DNA of 64,000 nt. It comes from Sphingobacterium sp. (GTDB lineage: Bacteria; Bacteroidota; Bacteroidia; Sphingobacteriales; Sphingobacteriaceae). Below, in pieces: positions 26,989 to 35,642 of the stretch (position 1 is its first letter; every line of letters starts with the position of its first letter). The notes under the pieces were generated by a model that had not been told where the DNA came from, searched no databases, and was given only the letters and a program-made list of their open reading frames with translations. A program made the position numbers and the translations under genes. Location of the stretch: assembly GCA_029239355.1 (NCBI GenBank), contig JAQZAZ010000005.1, forward strand, positions 1 through 64,000, given 5' to 3'.

Positions 26989-29900
26989 ATGAAGAAAGTT
27001 GTACAAAATATCGTTTCATTTTCACTGAAACATTCACTGGTGGTGCTATTTTTTACGTTGGCCTTATTGTTCGGCGGAATTTACGCGTACCTGCATACAC
27101 CGATTGAAGCTTTCCCGGATGTGACCAATACCCGCGTTCGGATCATCACGCAATGGCCAGGGCGCAGTGCCGAAGAAATTGAGAAATTCGTTACACTGCC
27201 CGTTACCAAGGAGATGAACACCATCCCGAAGAAGACCGACGTGCGTTCCATCTCGCTTTTTGGGCTCTCTGTCGTGACGGTGCAGTTTGAGGATGCTGTG
27301 GAAGACTTCTACGCACAGCAGTATGCCGGTAATAAGATGCGCTCCATTGATCTACCGGAAGGGGCCGAAAGCTCCATCGAACCGCCTTCGGGGGCTACAG
27401 GGGAAATCTTTCGCTATGTGATCAAGAGCAACCTGCCGATCAAGGAGGTTTCTGCGATTCAGGACTGGGTGATCGAACGGGAACTCGTCGGGGTGCCGGG
27501 GGTAGCGGATGTCGTAAGCTTTGGTGGTGAGGAAAAGATTTATGAAATAAAGATCAATCCAACAGAACTGGCCAATTACAACCTTTCACCATTGGATGTG
27601 TATGAAGCGGTATCGCGTTCCAATATCAATGTGGGGGGAGATGTGATACAAAAAGGTAATCAGGCTTATGTCGTGCGTGGTGTGGGACTGCTGGATAAAA
27701 TAGATGATATTGGCAATATTTTGATCAAAGTGGTGGGCAACACGCCCATTTTGGTCAAGCATGTCGCTGAAATAGAATTGGGTGCCAAGCCGCGGCTGGG
27801 GCAGGTGGGACTCAATCAGGAAGATGATCTGGTACAGGGCATCGTCATTATGCTCCGGGGTGAAAATCCATCGGCGGTAGTAACGCGGCTGAAAGAAAAA
27901 ATAGAGGAATTGAACGGCCGTATCTTGCCGGAAAATGTCAAGATCGAACCGGTCATTGACCGCACAAAATTGGTGAACAATACCGTGCATACCGTATCGA
28001 AAAATCTGATTGAGGGTGTTGTCCTGGTGTCAATCATCGTCTTTATCTTTTTGAACAACTGGAAGACGACTTTTATTGTCGCCTCGGTGATTCCATTGGC
28101 TTTTCTGTTTGCGATTATCTTATTGAAAATTCAAGGGCTGCCGGCGAATCTGATTTCCATGGGGGCGTTGGACTTTGGGTTGCTGCTCGAAGGGACGCTG
28201 GTCATCGTGGAGACTGTTTTTGTCTCCTTGGAGCGGGAGGCCCACCGGCTCGGAACAGCGCGTTTCAACAGGGTATCCAAACTCGGCATCATCAAAAAAA
28301 GTGCGGGTTCGGTAGCGGGATATATCTTTTTTGCCCTGTTGATCCTGATTGTCGCACTGACACCGATTTTCTCTTTCCAAAAGGTGGAAGGCAAGATGTT
28401 TTCGCCTTTGGCCTTTACCTTGGGATACGCATTATTAGGCTCCTTGATCCTGAGTCTGACCTATGTGCCGGCGATGTGTAAATATCTGCTGAAGAAGAAT
28501 ATTAAAGAGGATGAAAATAAAATCACGAAAGTAAGCCGGAATATTATTTTCAAAGGATTTAAAAAGGCTTTTGACCATCCGAAATGGACATTGGCAATTT
28601 TTGGATTGACCCTGATTGTTTGTATCGTGCGGTTTAGTCATTACGGTTCGGAATTCCTGCCCAAGCTCAACGAAGGTGCTATATATGTCCGTGCGACCTT
28701 ACCCAATAGTGTCAACCTGGAGGAATCTGTTAAGTTGACAAAAACAATGAAAACAAAATTGATCGACCAATTTGATGAGATTGATTTTATCATGACGCAG
28801 ACGGGTAGGCCCAATGACGGCACCGATCCCACGGGATTTTTCAATATCGAATTTAACATTGAACTGAAGCCGGAAGGGGAGTGGAAACGTAAAATATCAA
28901 AGGAAAAATTGATCGGGCAGATGCGCGACAGCCTGCAGACTTTTCCCGGCATCAATTTTGGTTTTAGTCAGCCAATTCAGGACAATGTGGAGGAGTACGT
29001 GGCCGGTGTGAAAAGTCCGCTGGTGATCAAGATTTTTGGTGAGAATCTTCAGGATCTGGAAAATAAAGCCAACAAGTTCGCCGAATCGCTCAGGAAGGTT
29101 GACGGTATCACCGATGTGAATGTGTTTAAAAATATCGGCTTGCCGGAACTACGGATTCAGCTGCATGACTCCAAGATGGCCAAGTATGGGGTGTCGACCA
29201 GGGATGTACAGTCGGTCATTGAGATGACGATCGGGGGGCAGTCTGTGACGCATTTTTACGAGAATGAGCGTATCTTTGATGTCCGACTCCGCTTTCAGAA
29301 ACAATATCGGGACAGCCCGGAGAAGATCGGAAATATCATTATCCCGACGATGAACGATCAGAAAGTCCCGCTGCGGGAGATCGCAACCATCGACTATCAC
29401 ACCGGACCGGCATTTATCTATCGCGACGGAAATTCCCGTTACATCGGTGTCGGATTTAATATTGAGGGCCGGGATCTGGGTAGTACCATTGCGGATGCAA
29501 AAAAACAGATCGCCGCTGATGTTAAATTGCCCAAGTCCTACAAGGTTGTCTGGGCTGGCGAGTTTGAAAGTAAGGAGCGGGCCACCCGGCAATTGATGCA
29601 TGTGGTGCCGGTTTCCCTGCTACTGATCTTGCTTTTGCTCTACGCCAATTTTGGCAATCTTAAAGATACGCTGATCTCCTCCCTGACGCTTGCGTTTGCA
29701 TTTATCGGTGGGTTTGTATCTCTTTGGATTACGGGGACGACTTTTGGCATTTCGGCGGGTATCGGTTTTATTATTCTCTTTGGGGTAGCGACGATCGACG
29801 GGATTGTATTGATCGGCGTCATGAAGGAAAACCTACTGCATAAAATGGGCTTAAAGCCCGCTATTTACGAAGCGGTAAAAAGCCGGATCAGACCGATCTT

Positions 29901-30084
29901 AATGATTGCACTCATGGGGGCCATGGGTTTATTGCCTGCAGCACTGTCCAATGGCATGGGCTCGGAAATCCAGAAACCGTTGGCCATTATGATTGTCGGT
30001 GGATTGATTATCTGTATGATCCTTTCCTTCTCCATTCTGCCCATCGTATTCTACTTGGCTTACAAAAAGGAAAATAAAGATTAA
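26989..30084 (+). CDS. CusA/CzcA-like heavy-metal RND efflux pump
   Basis: This 1031-residue proton-driven pump probably exports metal cations. HME-family signatures include EAFPDVTNTRVRIITQWPGRSAEEIEKFVTLP and the helix-4 motif MGALDFGLLLEGTLVIVE, near residues 390-410. CzcA uses Asp-Asp-Glu here; this pump has Asp-Glu-Glu, a conservative change in a proton-relay position. The second half has GFIILFGVATIDGIVLIGVM and RIRPILMIALMGAMGLLPAA. Length is normal for the family. It is the last gene of the CusRS-TolC-CusB-CusA group and is followed by a terminator at 30115-30157. Which metal it exports (copper/silver or cobalt/zinc/cadmium) cannot be decided. Confidence 0.94.
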   Translation: MKKVVQNIVSFSLKHSLVVLFFTLALLFGGIYAYLHTPIEAFPDVTNTRVRIITQWPGRSAEEIEKFVTLPVTKEMNTIPKKTDVRSISLFGLSVVTVQFEDAVEDFYAQQYAGNKMRSIDLPEGAESSIEPPSGATGEIFRYVIKSNLPIKEVSAIQDWVIERELVGVPGVADVVSFGGEEKIYEIKINPTELANYNLSPLDVYEAVSRSNINVGGDVIQKGNQAYVVRGVGLLDKIDDIGNILIKVVGNTPILVKHVAEIELGAKPRLGQVGLNQEDDLVQGIVIMLRGENPSAVVTRLKEKIEELNGRILPENVKIEPVIDRTKLVNNTVHTVSKNLIEGVVLVSIIVFIFLNNWKTTFIVASVIPLAFLFAIILLKIQGLPANLISMGALDFGLLLEGTLVIVETVFVSLEREAHRLGTARFNRVSKLGIIKKSAGSVAGYIFFALLILIVALTPIFSFQKVEGKMFSPLAFTLGYALLGSLILSLTYVPAMCKYLLKKNIKEDENKITKVSRNIIFKGFKKAFDHPKWTLAIFGLTLIVCIVRFSHYGSEFLPKLNEGAIYVRATLPNSVNLEESVKLTKTMKTKLIDQFDEIDFIMTQTGRPNDGTDPTGFFNIEFNIELKPEGEWKRKISKEKLIGQMRDSLQTFPGINFGFSQPIQDNVEEYVAGVKSPLVIKIFGENLQDLENKANKFAESLRKVDGITDVNVFKNIGLPELRIQLHDSKMAKYGVSTRDVQSVIEMTIGGQSVTHFYENERIFDVRLRFQKQYRDSPEKIGNIIIPTMNDQKVPLREIATIDYHTGPAFIYRDGNSRYIGVGFNIEGRDLGSTIADAKKQIAADVKLPKSYKVVWAGEFESKERATRQLMHVVPVSLLLILLLLYANFGNLKDTLISSLTLAFAFIGGFVSLWITGTTFGISAGIGFIILFGVATIDGIVLIGVMKENLLHKMGLKPAIYEAVKSRIRPILMIALMGAMGLLPAALSNGMGSEIQKPLAIMIVGGLIICMILSFSILPIVFYLAYKKENKD

Positions 30085-30114
30085 GCACCCATTTTTTATT
30101 CATTATATACTTGA

Positions 30115-30157
30115 CAAAGGTTGCCTGTCCGATAGGACAGTGCAGCCTTTGTTTTTT
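30115..30157 (+). terminator. Intrinsic terminator of the metal efflux operon
   Basis: A long stem pairs CAAAGG and CTGTCC on the left with GGACAG and CCTTTG on the right, with a GATA loop and a small internal bulge, followed by six T. It lies 30 bases after the pump stop. Confidence 0.85.
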
Positions 30158-30281
30158 GAACTGAAAAGATGATGAAATTATAATCAGACCTAATTGATTC
30201 AGACAGGTGTTTTCGGTCAACTGGCTTTTTGAGTAGATTTAAAACTTTTTTCAATTCCCTGGCGTTCTGTGAATATCAATC

Positions 30282-30297
30282 ACCCCTGATCAGGGGT
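30282..30297. repeat. Perfect 16-base palindrome in the gene-free region
   Basis: ACCCCTGA is followed directly by its reverse complement TCAGGGGT. It lies in the stretch 30158-30739, which has no convincing gene. It could be a protein-binding site or the base of an RNA hairpin. No nearby gene start can be assigned to it. Confidence 0.4.
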
Positions 30298-30325
30298 ACT
30301 CATAAAATTAGGTAAAATGACAAGC

Positions 30326-30359
30326 AGCACGCTATGTTTCCCAGACTAGCGTGCTTTTT
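30326..30359 (+). terminator. Orphan intrinsic terminator-like hairpin
   Basis: Arms AGCACGCTA and TAGCGTGCT form a perfect nine-base stem with a twelve-base loop, followed by TTTTG. The nearest plus-strand gene ended about 240 bases earlier and already has its own terminator, so this may end a short untranslated RNA. Confidence 0.6.
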
Positions 30360-30427
30360 GTGCAAACTATTTACAGCTAGTTTTTGTTCTAAAGTTGATC
30401 CATTTTTAAGATAAGCTTCACGATAGG

Positions 30428-30452
30428 AGGTCGGTTTTTTCCCGACCTTTTT
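30428..30452 (+). terminator. Second orphan terminator-like hairpin
   Basis: AGGTCGG and CCGACCT pair across a T-rich loop and are followed by TTTT. A further short inverted repeat, CCCGAT / ATCGGG, lies at 30467-30482. Together with the neighbouring hairpins this suggests one or two small RNA genes in the gap, but no clear promoter was found. Confidence 0.55.
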
Positions 30453-30616
30453 GTGTTTGTAAAAGCCCCGATGCAGATCGGGAATATATGTTAGCAATCA
30501 GACAAAAATGACCTTGCAATGAAAAATTTTGCAGGGGAACAAACCAAATACAGACAGCCGACGTTTCTTTTATAAACTCAGCTATGGGTTACTTTTCATT
30601 TTTAGGTTAATATGAC

Positions 30617-30649
30617 AAAGCATCCTAGACCCCTAATCTAGGATGCTTT
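30617..30649. terminator. Bidirectional hairpin after the ABC transporter operon
   Basis: A thirteen-base perfect stem (AAAGCATCCTAGA with its complement) surrounds a seven-base loop. It is about 90 bases beyond the stop of the minus-strand ABC permease and could terminate that operon. T-runs are short on both sides. Confidence 0.55.
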
Positions 30650-30739
30650 CATTATGTATTATAATATTTTTTTTAGAACAGGATCCCCGCATAGTTGGCT
30701 TATGCATGTTATGCAATCAATCGAATCCCGCTGCGCTAT

Positions 30740-31732
30740 TTAACTCCGTATTTCTCTTCGCATAAAGATATAATAGGACCAGGCAAAACAGATCATCATG
30801 GCGGCTGTGAGTCCGCTTACCTGTGGCCAGACCATCAAGAAACTTTCCCGAAACGAGAGCGGTGAAGGGATGGCGCCCACCATCTGTTCCATGGCAATAG
30901 GACCAAGGCTGCGCACCGAAGGCATCAGTAGGGTCGTCGTGGCATCGGTATAAAGCTGGCTTGGTGATAGCCGAAGAAGGTTTAGGATCAGCTCATTGTA
31001 AGCCAGGTACTCCTGCTCTGAGATATAATTTGGATTCGGTAAGAAAGGTCGGATCGCCAGATTGACCAGGATCGGAAAGAATACGGTGAAAAATAACCAG
31101 ATCCCGATTGCCGTAAGTGCTGACGTGGCCGGCTGACGAAAGCGGATCGACAACAGGATGGCCAGGCTCAGCCAGAAGGCTACATACAGCACACTAATTA
31201 AAGTGAATCCGAAGATCCGAAGCAGCTCCTGTGGCTCGATCCGTACACCGGTGCCGAGCAGACCACCACCGATCATCAGTAGTACGAGTGCAATAAATAA
31301 AGTGCCCACAACAATCAGCGGGGCCAAAAACTTGGCAAACAGCAGATTGTCGCGGTAGATGGGCTGGGCCATCAGGCGAGTGAGGGTACCATTGTTGTAC
31401 TCCGCATTGATGGCGTCAAAACCGAGTGCGATGCCCAGCAAAGGGGCCAGGAAATTCAGAAATACATGGAAAGGAGGAATCGAGTTGTCCGTTGTGGTCA
31501 ACAGCTTGAGGTACAGAAACGACTGGTCTGGATCACGCATATTGCTGACAGCGTCTTTCAGGCCCATGCTCGAAACGTATAAAGAGGCCCCAAAAGTGAG
31601 CACGATAAGCAGGATCAATATATTAAAACGCCAGCTGCGGATATGTGCGGCGATTTCTTTGCTGACCAATACCTGCATCGCGGCCGCGGGGTGGCTATTG
31701 ATATCTTTTGAAGAAACCGTTGGATTTTTCAT
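30740..31732 (-). CDS. ABC-2 type transporter permease
   Basis: This 330-residue membrane protein has about six hydrophobic segments. The first (FNILILLIVLTFGASLYV) is followed by an external loop, and the next ones start at FLNFLAPLLGIALGFDAINAEYNNGTLTRLMAQPIYR, a block typical of ABC-2/NosY-like permeases. Further helices are LLFAKFLAPLIVVGTLFIALVLL, SVLYVAFWLSLAILL, ALTAIGIWLFFTVFFPILV and a last one near AAMMICFAWSYYIFM. The start overlaps the end of the ATPase gene by 38 bases. With the ATPase and the NEW3-domain protein it forms a three-gene exporter cassette; the substrate is unknown. Confidence 0.92.
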   Translation of the reverse strand: MKNPTVSSKDINSHPAAAMQVLVSKEIAAHIRSWRFNILILLIVLTFGASLYVSSMGLKDAVSNMRDPDQSFLYLKLLTTTDNSIPPFHVFLNFLAPLLGIALGFDAINAEYNNGTLTRLMAQPIYRDNLLFAKFLAPLIVVGTLFIALVLLMIGGGLLGTGVRIEPQELLRIFGFTLISVLYVAFWLSLAILLSIRFRQPATSALTAIGIWLFFTVFFPILVNLAIRPFLPNPNYISEQEYLAYNELILNLLRLSPSQLYTDATTTLLMPSVRSLGPIAMEQMVGAIPSPLSFRESFLMVWPQVSGLTAAMMICFAWSYYIFMRREIRS

Positions 31733-32693
31733 GTGCAGTGTTTGTTGTTATGCTATTCTCAAAATATGTATTATAGATATCGTCAAGCTTATAATCGTTA
31801 CGGCTCACAGCGACGACATTGGCTCCGCTATTTACAAGCAGGCGCACAGCAGCGGCAGTGACATCGGCATCGGTTTGCAGCTCGATCGAATAGCCGGTTA
31901 CGGTAAGCTTGCGGAATCCGGGCAGGGCTTTTAACGCTTCTTCAAAGCGTGCTGTATCGCCCAGGGGATCTTCCAGCGTGATCGCTGTGGTGACACCTTC
32001 CTGCTGCTGCAGGTTGTGGGCCAGGTGCTCGATCGATCCTTCGACCAGTAGCTTGCCGCCGACAAAGATGCCTACGCGGTCGCACACCCGTTGTACCTGG
32101 TGCAGATGGTGTGAAGAGAGCAGTACCGTGAGATTATGCTCTTTGCTGAGCCGCTTGATAAGTTCCAGAAATTCGTCGACACCCTTGGGGTCGATACCGA
32201 GGGTGGGCTCGTCCAGAATGGCAACTTCGGGTGTTTTGATCAGCACTTCGGCCAAGCCTAGGCGCTGTTTCATCCCTCGGGAAAAAGCACCTGTTTTTTT
32301 ATGCATCTCCTGTTCGAGGCCCACGACATGCAGCATATCTTTGGCGCAGGCCTGTGCGTAGGATTTTGTAAGCCCGTTTAACTCGGCAATAAAACAGAGG
32401 TTTTCCAATGCGGTCATTTCGGGATAGAAGCCCACATTGTCTGGCAGATAGCCCACTTTGCGTTTGACAGCTATCGGATTGCGGGTGGCATTATGGCCAC
32501 AGACATAGGCCGTACCAGCCGTGGGTTCCGTCAGGCCAAGCATCATCAGAATGCTGGTCGTCTTGCCGGCACCATTGGGTCCGAGTAGGCCAAAGATTTC
32601 TCCGGGATAAATCTGCAGGTCCAACTTGTCTACGGCAGTTACTTTGCCGTAGCTTTTGGTCAGACCCGTCAATTGAATGATAGGATCCTTCAT
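31695..32693 (-). CDS. ABC transporter ATP-binding protein
   Basis: This 332-residue ATPase has a Walker A (GPNGAGKTTS near residue 40), Q-loop region (KVGYLPDNVGFYPEMTALENL), signature segment (FSRGMKQRLGLAEVL), Walker B (EVAILDEPTLGIDP) and switch His (LLSSHHLHQV). The C-terminal extension of about 110 residues is typical of ATPases paired with ABC-2 permeases. The signature has SRGMKQR instead of LSGGQ, common in this subfamily. Its 3' end overlaps the permease start. Confidence 0.95.
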   Translation of the reverse strand: MKDPIIQLTGLTKSYGKVTAVDKLDLQIYPGEIFGLLGPNGAGKTTSILMMLGLTEPTAGTAYVCGHNATRNPIAVKRKVGYLPDNVGFYPEMTALENLCFIAELNGLTKSYAQACAKDMLHVVGLEQEMHKKTGAFSRGMKQRLGLAEVLIKTPEVAILDEPTLGIDPKGVDEFLELIKRLSKEHNLTVLLSSHHLHQVQRVCDRVGIFVGGKLLVEGSIEHLAHNLQQQEGVTTAITLEDPLGDTARFEEALKALPGFRKLTVTGYSIELQTDADVTAAAVRLLVNSGANVVAVSRNDYKLDDIYNTYFENSITTNTAHEKSNGFFKRYQ

Positions 32694-32716
32694 AATGATA
32701 ATCTTTTGTGTCCCCC

Positions 32717-33571
32717 TTATCTACGTCCGTATTTGCGGATGAGGTAATACACCAAACCAATCGCCAATACGATGACCAGCATGCCAATCCAACCCGATAA
32801 CAGGGAGGTCTTGACGATCATGCGGAACGAAATGTCGGCATTGCTGTTGGACGATTTGATCTCGAATTTGGCCGCATAGTCACCGGCGATAGTCTTGTCT
32901 GGAACCTTTAGGTTGACTTTAACGTCTACGGATTTGCCTGCTTCCAGCTGTTTGATAGTGCTGGGGTTAAAGGTGGCTTCCCATCTGCTGGGTAGCTGTG
33001 AGCTGAGATCCAAAGTGTTTAGGGGGAGTGTGCCTGTATTTTTAACTTTGAGCAGGATCTCCTTGCTGCCTCCGGACACCACTTCGTCACTGAGCCTGCC
33101 GCTAGGCGTGGTCAGTTCAAGGGCATAAGAGCCTTTTACGACTGCCTCCAGATCGAGCTGCAGGGTATCTGTGTGCGAGATAGCCCGGACCGGAATTTTA
33201 TATTTGCTCGGTTTTGCGGTAAGGGGGCAGCTGATTTCAATACTGATCTCCTGGACTTTATTTGGCTGCATCTGTAGTGAGGTCACCAATGAACCCTCTA
33301 CACGGTAGCTGATCTGCCAACCTTCGGGCAGCTGTGCATTGAAGCTGTAGTTGACTGTTTGTGCCGAGCCATTGGTCAGGGTCGTGCTGTAACGAAAGGG
33401 CTCATTGCTGGGGGCTTCGATATTGATCAGCCTGGCCTCAAAATTGGATTTGAGGGGAGCAGCGGTTTGTCCCGATAAATAGAGACTGTTTGCCAGCACG
33501 ATAAGTGCGATTAAAAATGGCCTGAAAGAAAAACGTCGTTCTGTGTTTGTAATTAGTAATTCTGTTAACAT
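32717..33571 (-). CDS. NEW3-domain membrane-anchored exported protein
   Basis: This 284-residue protein has an N-terminal signal peptide (FRPFLIALIVLANSLYLSGQTAA), two tandem Ig-like beta domains and a C-terminal membrane anchor (GWIGMLVIVLAIGLVYYLIRKYGRR). The second domain matches the NPCBM-associated NEW3 pattern (SKEILLKVKNTGTLPLNTLDLSSQLPSRW, then LEAGKSVDVKVNLKVPDKTIAGDY). It precedes the ABC ATPase and permease genes on the same strand by 23 bases, and this three-gene grouping recurs in Bacteroidota and other bacteria. It may be a periplasmic accessory of the transporter, but its exact role is unknown. Confidence 0.82.
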   Translation of the reverse strand: MLTELLITNTERRFSFRPFLIALIVLANSLYLSGQTAAPLKSNFEARLINIEAPSNEPFRYSTTLTNGSAQTVNYSFNAQLPEGWQISYRVEGSLVTSLQMQPNKVQEISIEISCPLTAKPSKYKIPVRAISHTDTLQLDLEAVVKGSYALELTTPSGRLSDEVVSGGSKEILLKVKNTGTLPLNTLDLSSQLPSRWEATFNPSTIKQLEAGKSVDVKVNLKVPDKTIAGDYAAKFEIKSSNSNADISFRMIVKTSLLSGWIGMLVIVLAIGLVYYLIRKYGRR

Positions 33572-33815
33572 GATCCAATAACTAAAATTTATATTTAAAT
33601 AGAATATTAGCTTTAAAAAATGTCGGTCTGGGTATCGCTACCTTATTGCAAGCAAACCGCGCCCAAATTAAAAATCAATTTGATAAAAGTCAAGAGTGAA
33701 TTATAAAATGTATTGTAAAAAAAATGTTTTTCAAATGTTATAAGGTGTTACAATGGTTGTCAGGTGTTTCAATGATGATAAGGTGACCACTTGCTCCACG
33801 GAGGAGCAGGTTGGT

Positions 33816-34106
33816 TCAGTCAAAATTAACCGCCCTGAAAGTTTTCTTAATAATGATCTTCATGTTTTCTGCCAGTTCATCCAGTGTGCAATGAATTGAT
33901 CTCAACTGTGTGTTTGATACGTCTTGTTCACGAAGCAAAAGGTTGATGCGCAGTAAGCGGTTGTTAGCGGGCTGACTGTCGCCAAGTAATTCATCGAATA
34001 GTTCATGAACAATCTGTTCGCAGCTGCTCTGATCAAAATGAGCGATCGTCATGTAACGCTCCTGGCTGAACATCTGTATTTCAATATAATAATTTGACCG
34101 TTCCAT
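33816..34106 (-). CDS. Small hypothetical cytoplasmic protein
   Basis: This 96-residue protein (MERSNYYIEIQMFSQERY onward) is not recognised. It is predicted soluble and partly helical, with LRINLLLREQ and a C-terminal basic segment (IIIKKTFRAVNFD). The frame is open to 34139, but that region overlaps the Hsp20 terminator hairpin, so the ATG at 34106 is preferred. It lies just after the Hsp20 gene on the same strand; the terminator in between suggests partial read-through or separate expression. Confidence 0.5.
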   Translation of the reverse strand: MERSNYYIEIQMFSQERYMTIAHFDQSSCEQIVHELFDELLGDSQPANNRLLRINLLLREQDVSNTQLRSIHCTLDELAENMKIIIKKTFRAVNFD

Positions 34107-34126
34107 AATACCAAGAATGAAAAATA

Positions 34127-34152
34127 GGTTAGCCTCCAATCGGAGGCTAACC
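34127..34152 (-). terminator. Intrinsic terminator of the Hsp20 gene
   Basis: A perfect eleven-base stem (GGTTAGCCTCC with its complement) and a four-base loop, followed on the minus strand by TATTTTTC. It lies 23 bases after the Hsp20 stop. Confidence 0.8.
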
Positions 34153-34175
34153 CGGTTAAAGTTGCTATTTGGATC

Positions 34176-34622
34176 TTAAGATATCTCGATAAGCCGCGGT
34201 TCTTTTTGTTTGGCCTCTTCTTTTTTTGGTATGGTTAATCGCAGCATACCATTTTCATAACGCGCCTGAATGTTATCTTGATCGACGACATCTTTGTGAA
34301 GTTCAAAGCTACGTTGGAAAGATTGGTAGCTAAACTCGCGACGTGTATAGTTGTCTGTTTGCTCCTCATTCTTTTCTTCCTTAGCAGAAGAAATAGTCAA
34401 CAGGTTGCCGTCAAGTGTTACCTTGAAATCGTCCTTTGCCATGCCAGGCGCTGCAACCTCAACTTCAAAGGTATCTCCATTCTCCTTGATGTTCACAGCA
34501 GGGACAGTGGTGCTTGTTGACGAGTAATTTTTGTTGTCCCAGTTTAAAAGCTCACGGTTAAAATTATCAAACATGGGCGAAAAAAATGAAAAGTTGTTCC
34601 AATTTCTTTTTGCAAGTTTCAT
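34176..34622 (-). CDS. Hsp20/alpha-crystallin family small heat shock protein
   Basis: This 148-residue ATP-independent chaperone binds unfolding proteins in the cytoplasm. The alpha-crystallin domain is clear from about residue 40: PAVNIKENGDTFEVEVAAPGMAKDDFKVTLDGNLLTISS, then YTRREFSYQSFQRSFELHKDV and YENGMLRLTIPKKE. The N-terminal segment (NFSFFSPMFDNFNRELLNW) is normal for bacterial members. An AAAGGAGG ribosome-binding site lies about six bases before the ATG. No CIRCE or similar known heat-shock operator was found, only an imperfect 14-base palindrome at 34666-34679. Confidence 0.95.
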   Translation of the reverse strand: MKLAKRNWNNFSFFSPMFDNFNRELLNWDNKNYSSTSTTVPAVNIKENGDTFEVEVAAPGMAKDDFKVTLDGNLLTISSAKEEKNEEQTDNYTRREFSYQSFQRSFELHKDVVDQDNIQARYENGMLRLTIPKKEEAKQKEPRLIEIS

Positions 34623-34872
34623 AGTAACCTCCTTTTAATGAAGTAAAACAATTATTTAAATCCATCAGCCGGCCGACTGTATTTAATATTGAACAAAAAG
34701 AATACCGACCTCCAAAAACTGAAATTTTTGCACAAAAACTGCCATTTTTTACATGATAAATTGACAGTAAGCCATTGGTGTTCAGTGTGACATGATTATT
34801 TTTTCTTTTTTTAAACGATTTCCATCTCGGTTTTGTCTTTAAAATAATCCATATGATGGATAACTTAGTTAT

Positions 34873-34917
34873 AAAAGGTCAGGGTGCTCAGATGTTCCTG
34901 ACCTTTTCTTTTTTTGG
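34873..34917 (+). terminator. Orphan terminator, possibly of a small RNA
   Basis: AAAAGGTCAGG and CCTGACCTTTT form an eleven-base stem with a 13-base loop, followed by a T-rich run (CTTTTTTT). No plus-strand gene lies within four kilobases upstream, so the terminated transcript should be short and start somewhere in about 34700-34860. Confidence 0.65.
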
Positions 34918-34973
34918 AGGAAACTATCCGCTTTGATCTGTTGTTTATAAGATAGAAAAATGATCGCGATAGG

Positions 34974-35015
34974 TCTACATGCTCTCAGACCCGTCAGGGG
35001 ATCTAAGCATGTAGA
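34974..35015 (+). promoter_or_regulatory. Long hairpin in the leader of the 35046 gene
   Basis: TCTACATGCT (34974-34983) and AGCATGTAGA (35006-35015) are perfect inverted arms around a 22-base loop containing a short CCC / GGG pairing. It ends 30 bases before the start codon and may be a leader RNA structure or an operator. Confidence 0.5.
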
Positions 35016-35045
35016 TTGATTAGGTATTTAATTAAAAATTGATAT

Positions 35046-35642
35046 ATGAGAAGGGAACAGATCGAAGAATGGATAGCGCAGGGATATCATATCCTAGACC
35101 ACAAAAAGCCGAAGGCCGTACAAGGAGATGTGTGGGAATATTTAAATAAATGTGACGGACATGGCAGCGATGTGTATGCCTTGTCGGAGCTGGCAAAATG
35201 GTCGGATCGTGAACTTGCAGAATTGGAACTGCGTAAATATGCCAAGGAGTACGGACAATTGGGAGAGAAGCAATTTCTCCGCAATGAGGCTATCCGTACC
35301 AAGGAATTTGATAAATACGAAGCATTTTTAAGAATGTTTTATCCAGATCTCGTCGAAAAGGAGCTTGAGGAAGCTAACTTTTTGGCTCAACGGGTACAAC
35401 GGCTCACCAAGGAAGAGATGGAACAATGGGTGGTGTCAAACAACATCAATGTGCTGTTGTCTGATTTGAATTGCCTCGAGGAAGGTGCTATCGTAACTGG
35501 GATGGTCATACCTTCTGAAGAAGTAGTCAGTTATACCGATGGTGGATTGCAGGATACGATGGACTGCCACGTAACGCCCATGGAATTTTTCAGTCATACA
35601 GACCACGTTGCTTACTGGATAGATCCAAAAATAAAAGCCTAG
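35046..35642 (+). CDS. Hypothetical protein
   Basis: I do not recognise this 198-residue soluble protein. It begins MRREQIEEWIAQGYHIL and is strongly helical and charged up to about residue 130 (WSDRELAELELRKYAKEYGQLGEKQFLRNE), with a less charged C-terminal part (LLSDLNCLEEGAIVTGMVIPSEEVVSYTDGG). No signal peptide or membrane segment. It appears monocistronic, with a hairpin in its leader and a terminator overlapping its stop. No catalytic motif is visible. Confidence 0.7.
   Translation: MRREQIEEWIAQGYHILDHKKPKAVQGDVWEYLNKCDGHGSDVYALSELAKWSDRELAELELRKYAKEYGQLGEKQFLRNEAIRTKEFDKYEAFLRMFYPDLVEKELEEANFLAQRVQRLTKEEMEQWVVSNNINVLLSDLNCLEEGAIVTGMVIPSEEVVSYTDGGLQDTMDCHVTPMEFFSHTDHVAYWIDPKIKA

Larger units (their letters stand above)
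34623..35045. other. Gene-free stretch between divergent hsp20 and 35046 gene
   Basis: This 423-base interval holds the Hsp20 ribosome-binding site, an imperfect palindrome at 34666-34679 (CAGCCGGCCGACTG), AT-rich sequence, the inverted repeat ATCCAT / ATGGAT at 34847-34861, a plus-strand terminator at 34873-34917 and a long hairpin at 34974-35015. I see no coding sequence. The terminator without an upstream gene suggests a small RNA. Confidence 0.5.

Noticed and set aside
30300..30497. Minus-strand open frame of 65 codons
   Set aside because: It runs through two terminator-like hairpins, has no ribosome-binding site and no protein-like pattern.
31359..31934. Plus-strand open frame of 191 codons
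   Set aside because: Antisense to the overlapping ABC permease and ATPase genes, both with clear motifs.
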